A DNA stretch of 36,108 nucleotides from Bifidobacterium moraviense. Lineage in GTDB: Bacteria; Actinomycetota; Actinomycetes; Actinomycetales; Bifidobacteriaceae. The stretch covers positions 1 to 36,108 of the forward strand of contig NZ_JAAIIH010000021.1 in assembly GCF_012932365.1 (NCBI RefSeq). Direction: 5' to 3'. This document shows positions 33,036-36,108 of the stretch, piece by piece. The translations under genes and the position numbers were made by a program. How positions within the stretch are numbered: the stretch's first letter is position 1; each line of letters opens with the position of its first letter. Under the pieces are notes generated by a model. That model saw only the letters and a program-made list of their open reading frames with translations. It was not told the DNA's origin and did not search any database.

Positions 33036-33665
33036 TCAGCCGATGACCATCCGGTTGAGGGCGCGTCGCCGTTCCCGCCAGTCCGGCAGATAGCGGTCCA
33101 TGCGCAGCCGGAAGTCCGCGCCGTGCCCGTGCGCCCACAGGTGCGTCAGCTCGTGCACGAGCACGTATTCCAGGAACTCCGGCGGCAGTTCCGCCAATTG
33201 CAGGTTGAGCCGGATGCGTCCGGTGCGCGGCGTGCACGACCCCCAGCGCGAGGTCATGAGGCGCAGCGTGACATGCGTGGGGGCTTGTCCGACGATCGGC
33301 GTCCAACGTGCCAGCAGCCCGGGCAGCCGCGCCTCGATGGCCGCCGCGGCACGTGCCTTGCGCTCGTCCGTCCACGCGGTCCTGAGCGCCATGTCCGTCC
33401 CGGCGACGGTATCCGCGATGCGGCGTTGCGCGGCGACGATCCAGTCGCGACGCTCGCGCACGAAGACGTCGATGCGGGCCGCGGGCACGCGCAGGGGAGC
33501 GGAGATCTCCACGCGACCGTCCGGCGGCTTGACGCGCAGGTACAGGTTGCGGATGCGCTTGCGCGTGACCGTCACCGCGATGCCGTCGACGACGCGCGTC
33601 CGCTCCGGGGACGGCGACGTTCCGCTTCGTACGGCGGGCGTGGATGATCGGTCGGTGGTGTGCAT
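33036..33665 (-). CDS. YgjP/WSS1-like zinc metallopeptidase
   Basis: The ~209-residue protein has the zinc signature HELTH (H171, E172, H175) with a third His at H181 in HGADF, and MTSRWGSC (136-143), as in the YgjP (DUF45) family. Members of this group are M48-like and SprT-related peptidases; the substrate is unknown. Residues ~25-70 form the usual N-terminal beta strands (VTVTRKRIRNLYLRVKPPDG). The start at 33665 is supported by CACAAT (33679-33674, minus strand) 8 nt upstream; the frame continues to 33809 but enters the tRNA promoter region. The stop is 77 bp from the converging dps stop. Confidence 0.83.
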   Translation of the reverse strand: MHTTDRSSTPAVRSGTSPSPERTRVVDGIAVTVTRKRIRNLYLRVKPPDGRVEISAPLRVPAARIDVFVRERRDWIVAAQRRIADTVAGTDMALRTAWTDERKARAAAAIEARLPGLLARWTPIVGQAPTHVTLRLMTSRWGSCTPRTGRIRLNLQLAELPPEFLEYVLVHELTHLWAHGHGADFRLRMDRYLPDWRERRRALNRMVIG

Positions 33666-33754
33666 GGTCGCCCATTGTGGGCGCACTGCGCGACAGCGAC
33701 CGGCGGCGCACGGAACGTCCGGACCGCCGCCGCGACACGCCGACACGCCCATGG

Positions 33755-33782
33755 TTGACATCTGAAAGGCCCTTGGTAAACT
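33755..33782 (+). promoter_or_regulatory. Promoter of tRNA-Ile
   Basis: A perfect -35 TTGACA (33755-33760) and TAAACT (33777-33782) with 16 bp spacing lie 35 bp before the tRNA. Confidence 0.75.
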
Positions 33783-33816
33783 AATCGATTGTGCGCTTTT
33801 GAAGAGCACATGGATC

Positions 33817-33890
33817 GGGCCCGTAGCTCAGGTGGTTAGAGCGCATCCCTGATAAGGATGAGGTCGGAGGTTCAAGTCCTCCCGGGCCCA
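33817..33890 (+). tRNA. tRNA-Ile (GAT)
   Basis: The 74-nt cloverleaf has acceptor GGGCCCG/CGGGCCC with discriminator A, a D arm (GCTC...GAGC), an anticodon stem CATCC/GGATG with loop CTGATAA (anticodon GAT), and a T arm GGAGG-TTCAAGT-CCTCC. CCA is not encoded as a full triplet after the discriminator. It has its own promoter and terminator. Confidence 0.97.
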
Positions 33891-33901
33891 CGGAAAAACT
33901 C

Positions 33902-33929
33902 AGCGGCTCAGTGTGGCCGCTCTTTTTTT
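33902..33929 (+). terminator. Rho-independent terminator after tRNA-Ile
   Basis: AGCGGC (33902-33907) and GCCGCT (33916-33921) form the stem, followed by CTTTTTTTC. It is the only terminator in the window with a long T-run. Confidence 0.85.
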
Positions 33930-33954
33930 CTCCATAACCAATCATTACGCATTC

Positions 33955-34027
33955 GGGGCTATAGCGCAGCTGGTAGCGCATCTGCTTTGCAAGCAGAGGG
34001 TCGCCGGTTCGAACCCGGCTAGCTCCA
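33955..34027 (+). tRNA. tRNA-Ala (TGC)
   Basis: The 73-nt cloverleaf has acceptor GGGGCTA/TAGCTCC (one G-T pair), D arm GCGC/GCGC, anticodon stem TCTGC/GCAGA with loop TTTGCAA (anticodon TGC), and T arm GCCGG-TTCGAAC-CCGGC. Discriminator A. No separate promoter is evident in the 25 bp after the previous terminator. Confidence 0.97.
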
Positions 34028-34040
34028 CGCACGATATGGC

Positions 34041-34074
34041 AAATCCCCCGGAATCATGCGATTCCGGGGGATTT
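34041..34074. terminator. 15-bp hairpin after tRNA-Ala
   Basis: AAATCCCCCGGAATC (34041-34055) and GATTCCGGGGGATTT (34060-34074) are perfect complements around ATGC. It also lies just past the stop of the converging zinc-ribbon gene, so it may serve both strands. Confidence 0.85.
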
Positions 34075-34111
34075 CGCTACTTGGCCGCGGATCGGTGCGG
34101 ATCGGCGGCGA

Positions 34112-35704
34112 TCAGTAGTAGTACGACGAAGACGAGTACGACGAATCCATCAGCTTGCCCAGATCGATGGTGTTCTTCTGCTTGGCGGTGCTCATGAACT
34201 GCGCCGCGTCGGCGTCATCGGCGGAGACCTTGTTCTGGTCGCTCACCGTGAGGTTCATGCGGTAGGCCTCGGAACCGCCGCCCGGCTCCTTGAGCGTGAC
34301 CTCCAGCGCGTCGAACCGGTAGCCGCTGCCGTAGGTGACGGCGACGGTGATGCCGGGCACCTCGTCGGAGTCCGGATTCCAGTCCTGCATCTGCTTGACC
34401 GCGTCGTTGAAGTCGGCCTCGGAGCCCGCGGCGTCCACCAGGGTCTTCCTGAGGTCCGGGTACGAGTTCTGGTTGGCCGTCCAGTAGTTGGCGAGCTCGT
34501 GCGCGAACTCCACCATGTTGAGGTCGTAGCTCAGCTTGGTGCCGCCGTCCACCTTGGTCTCGGTCTTGCCGGGGAAGACGCGCGCCTGCACGGCGGAGTC
34601 CTCGAGCCCCTTGGTGAAGAACGCGTTGACGAAGTCGGCGTACTGCTGGTTCACCGCCTCGTTCGGCATGTACTTGCGGTACTCCTTGGCGTACTCGTCG
34701 TCGATGGCGCTCATGCCGTCGTTGAAGACCTTGAGCGCGCCCTTGGAGTCGATCTTGCCGTCCTTGACGATCGCGTCCTTGACGTTGAAGACGAGGTCCG
34801 TGTACTGCTTGGCGGTGGTGGCGTCGAGCTCGTACTCGAGCAGCTTCTGCAGGTCGTCGCGCATGCCGTTGACGTCCACGTAGGCGTACTGGTCGTCGAA
34901 GCCGTCGCCCGTGATCTGCCCGCCGAACGCGCCGCCGGACCACACCAGACGCCCGGAGGCGTCGTCCGAGGGGTCGCTGACCTGCACGTCGAACAGGGAG
35001 GCGTCGGTGTTCGCGCCGAGCGCGTACTTGCCGTCGATCGTCACCTTGTTGCCGGTGGGCGTGCTGCCGTTGAGCTCCTCGAAGGTCATGTTGAACTTGG
35101 CGCTGCTGACGTCCTGCGTGGACTGCAGCACCTGCATGGTGACGGCGCCGGGGTTCTTGGGTCCCATGCCGAGCAGCTGGCGTACGGCGGGCACGTTCGG
35201 GATGGCCCATGCCAGGGTGCCGCCCACGGCCACGGCCACGACGGCCGCGATGATGGCGGCGATGCGCCAGCCGTGACGGGCGCGGGCCGCAGGCGCGAGG
35301 GCCGCGTCGGCTCCGGTGACGGGCGCGCCCGCGCCGGCGGGCACGGGGAACGCGGGAGCCGGGGCGGCGGAGGCCGGGGGAGCGAACGACGGCGCCGGCG
35401 CCGCCTGCTGCGGGGCGTACGGCTGCTGCGCGATCGGCTGGGTCGGTGCGATCGGCTGGGGTTGCGCCAACGGCTGGGTCGATGCCGTCTGCGGGACCGG
35501 GGCCGGCTGCTGGGGCTGTGCGGCGTGCATCGGCCGATGCGCGGACACCGCCTCATACGACTGCGGGCCCGGCTGCGGCTGTGATGTGCCGCCCGCCGGG
35601 CCCGCGTTGGCTCCCTGCGCTGCCGGGGCAGCGGGGGCACCGCAGGAACCGCAGAACTTGGCCGTGTCGGCCAAAGCCCTGCCACATTCCACACAGAATT
35701 TCAT
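34112..35704 (-). CDS. Zinc-ribbon, Pro/Gln-rich, single-TM protein
   Basis: The 530-residue product starts with a zinc ribbon (C4, C7, C18, C21: CVECG...CGSCG). Residues ~23-145 are low-complexity Ala/Pro/Gln repeats (for example QPIAPTQPIAQQP). A single membrane helix follows (about 147-168, WRIAAIIAAVVAVAVGG), then ~350 residues outside the membrane that I cannot assign, ending in a Ser/Tyr tail (SSYSSSSYYY). AGAAGG is 6 nt before ATG 35704; 35743 adds an unsupported extension. Proteins with this design are common in Actinobacteria and Firmicutes; function is unknown. A gene with the same zinc-ribbon spacing starts divergently 195 bp away. Confidence 0.75.
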   Translation of the reverse strand: MKFCVECGRALADTAKFCGSCGAPAAPAAQGANAGPAGGTSQPQPGPQSYEAVSAHRPMHAAQPQQPAPVPQTASTQPLAQPQPIAPTQPIAQQPYAPQQAAPAPSFAPPASAAPAPAFPVPAGAGAPVTGADAALAPAARARHGWRIAAIIAAVVAVAVGGTLAWAIPNVPAVRQLLGMGPKNPGAVTMQVLQSTQDVSSAKFNMTFEELNGSTPTGNKVTIDGKYALGANTDASLFDVQVSDPSDDASGRLVWSGGAFGGQITGDGFDDQYAYVDVNGMRDDLQKLLEYELDATTAKQYTDLVFNVKDAIVKDGKIDSKGALKVFNDGMSAIDDEYAKEYRKYMPNEAVNQQYADFVNAFFTKGLEDSAVQARVFPGKTETKVDGGTKLSYDLNMVEFAHELANYWTANQNSYPDLRKTLVDAAGSEADFNDAVKQMQDWNPDSDEVPGITVAVTYGSGYRFDALEVTLKEPGGGSEAYRMNLTVSDQNKVSADDADAAQFMSTAKQKNTIDLGKLMDSSYSSSSYYY

Positions 35705-35899
35705 GTTGCCTTCTCTCCGCGTCATCTTCGGGACGCTGACCATGCCCGCACATCCCAGTGCGGGTCCGGTACCTCCATAGTATCCGACATGTTGGTCAAC
35801 TCTGTCGGGGGAAACAGGGAACGGCTAAGATGAGGGGCGACGCGGCATCCATCGCGCCGCGCGACGACAATGACCACTGATGAGTGGGGAGAAGATTCG

Positions 35900-36108
35900 A
35901 TGAAGACTTGTTCTGCATGCGGGACCCAGAATCCCGAGGCCGCACGGTTCTGCCGTTCCTGCGGCAACCCGTTCGCAACCGAGGCCGCGGCGAGCGCGCC
36001 GGCGGCCGAGCCGACTCCGGCGCCCGCCGCCGCGCCGACCCCCGAACCCGCGCCCACCCAGACGTTCGCGACCGTGACGCCGCAGCCCGAACCTGCGCCG
36101 GCCGCACC
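35900..36108 (+). CDS. Zinc-ribbon protein, 5' part only
   Basis: The frame is open from ATG 35900 to the window end (69 codons). It begins MKTCSACGTQNPEAARFCRS, with C4, C7, C18 and C21 spaced exactly as in the divergent neighbour, then a Pro/Ala/Glu-rich stretch (PTPAPAAAPTPEPAP). GGGGAGAAG lies ~7-12 nt upstream. By analogy a membrane helix may follow beyond the window. Confidence 0.72.
   Translation, partial: MKTCSACGTQNPEAARFCRSCGNPFATEAAASAPAAEPTPAPAAAPTPEPAPTQTFATVTPQPEPAPAA

Overview
The window is GC-rich (roughly 65% by eye) and reads as a chromosomal segment of a Bifidobacterium or a close relative in the Bifidobacteriaceae. The reasons are a DUF3073 protein, an SCP-type actinobacterial protein, a GH13/GH36 pair under LacI-type operators, a glycogen phosphorylase, an AhpC/TrxR-type peroxide system, and many start codons that look leaderless. 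The genus is an inference. I see no transposase, phage, plasmid or CRISPR genes.

Layout. 1-3.1 kb: Sir2 deacylase (cobB) facing threonine ammonia-lyase (ilvA) across a perfect 48-bp palindrome. 3.1-8.0 kb: an oligo-1,6-glucosidase (GH13) and an alpha-galactosidase (GH36). Both lie on the minus strand behind near-identical LacI-type operators, which suggests one regulon for raffinose, melibiose and isomaltose-type sugars; neither regulator nor transporter is in the window. 8.2-12.7 kb: tadA, glycogen phosphorylase (glgP) behind two palindromic candidate operators, and a small SCP-like protein. 12.7-16.1 kb: DUF3073 protein, trpS and an amidohydrolase. 16.7-22.3 kb: a DUF559-type nuclease-fold protein, a PutP-type sodium symporter and a ThrE-family exporter with a long acidic insertion. 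22.5-25.8 kb: PEP carboxylase (ppc), then a small low-GC membrane-anchored protein flanked by two copies of one terminator. 25.9-29.4 kb: a peroxide-detoxification pair (a domain-permuted AhpF/TrxB flavoprotein and AhpC) and a beta-carbonic anhydrase. 29.8-33.7 kb: CNNM/HlyC-type transporter, lipoprotein, Dps and a YgjP-like metallopeptidase. 33.8-36.1 kb: tRNA-Ile(GAT), tRNA-Ala(TGC), and two divergent zinc-ribbon membrane-type proteins, the last cut by the window end.

The coding content is mostly ordinary housekeeping. The less expected material is between the genes. (1) Four copies of a nested inverted element built from the unit ATCTGCRGAGTCAGGG. (2) Four copies of a stem-loop with a conserved apical part and covarying outer stems, placed exactly at the stop codons of the alpha-galactosidase and glgP genes. 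(3) Five clusters of GTCATCCTGAGC palindromes. (4) About eight genes with a -10-like hexamer 6-8 nt before the start codon and no Shine-Dalgarno, next to others with strong Shine-Dalgarno sites. Together with the permuted AhpF these are the best leads. All family assignments come from reading motifs; no database search was possible.
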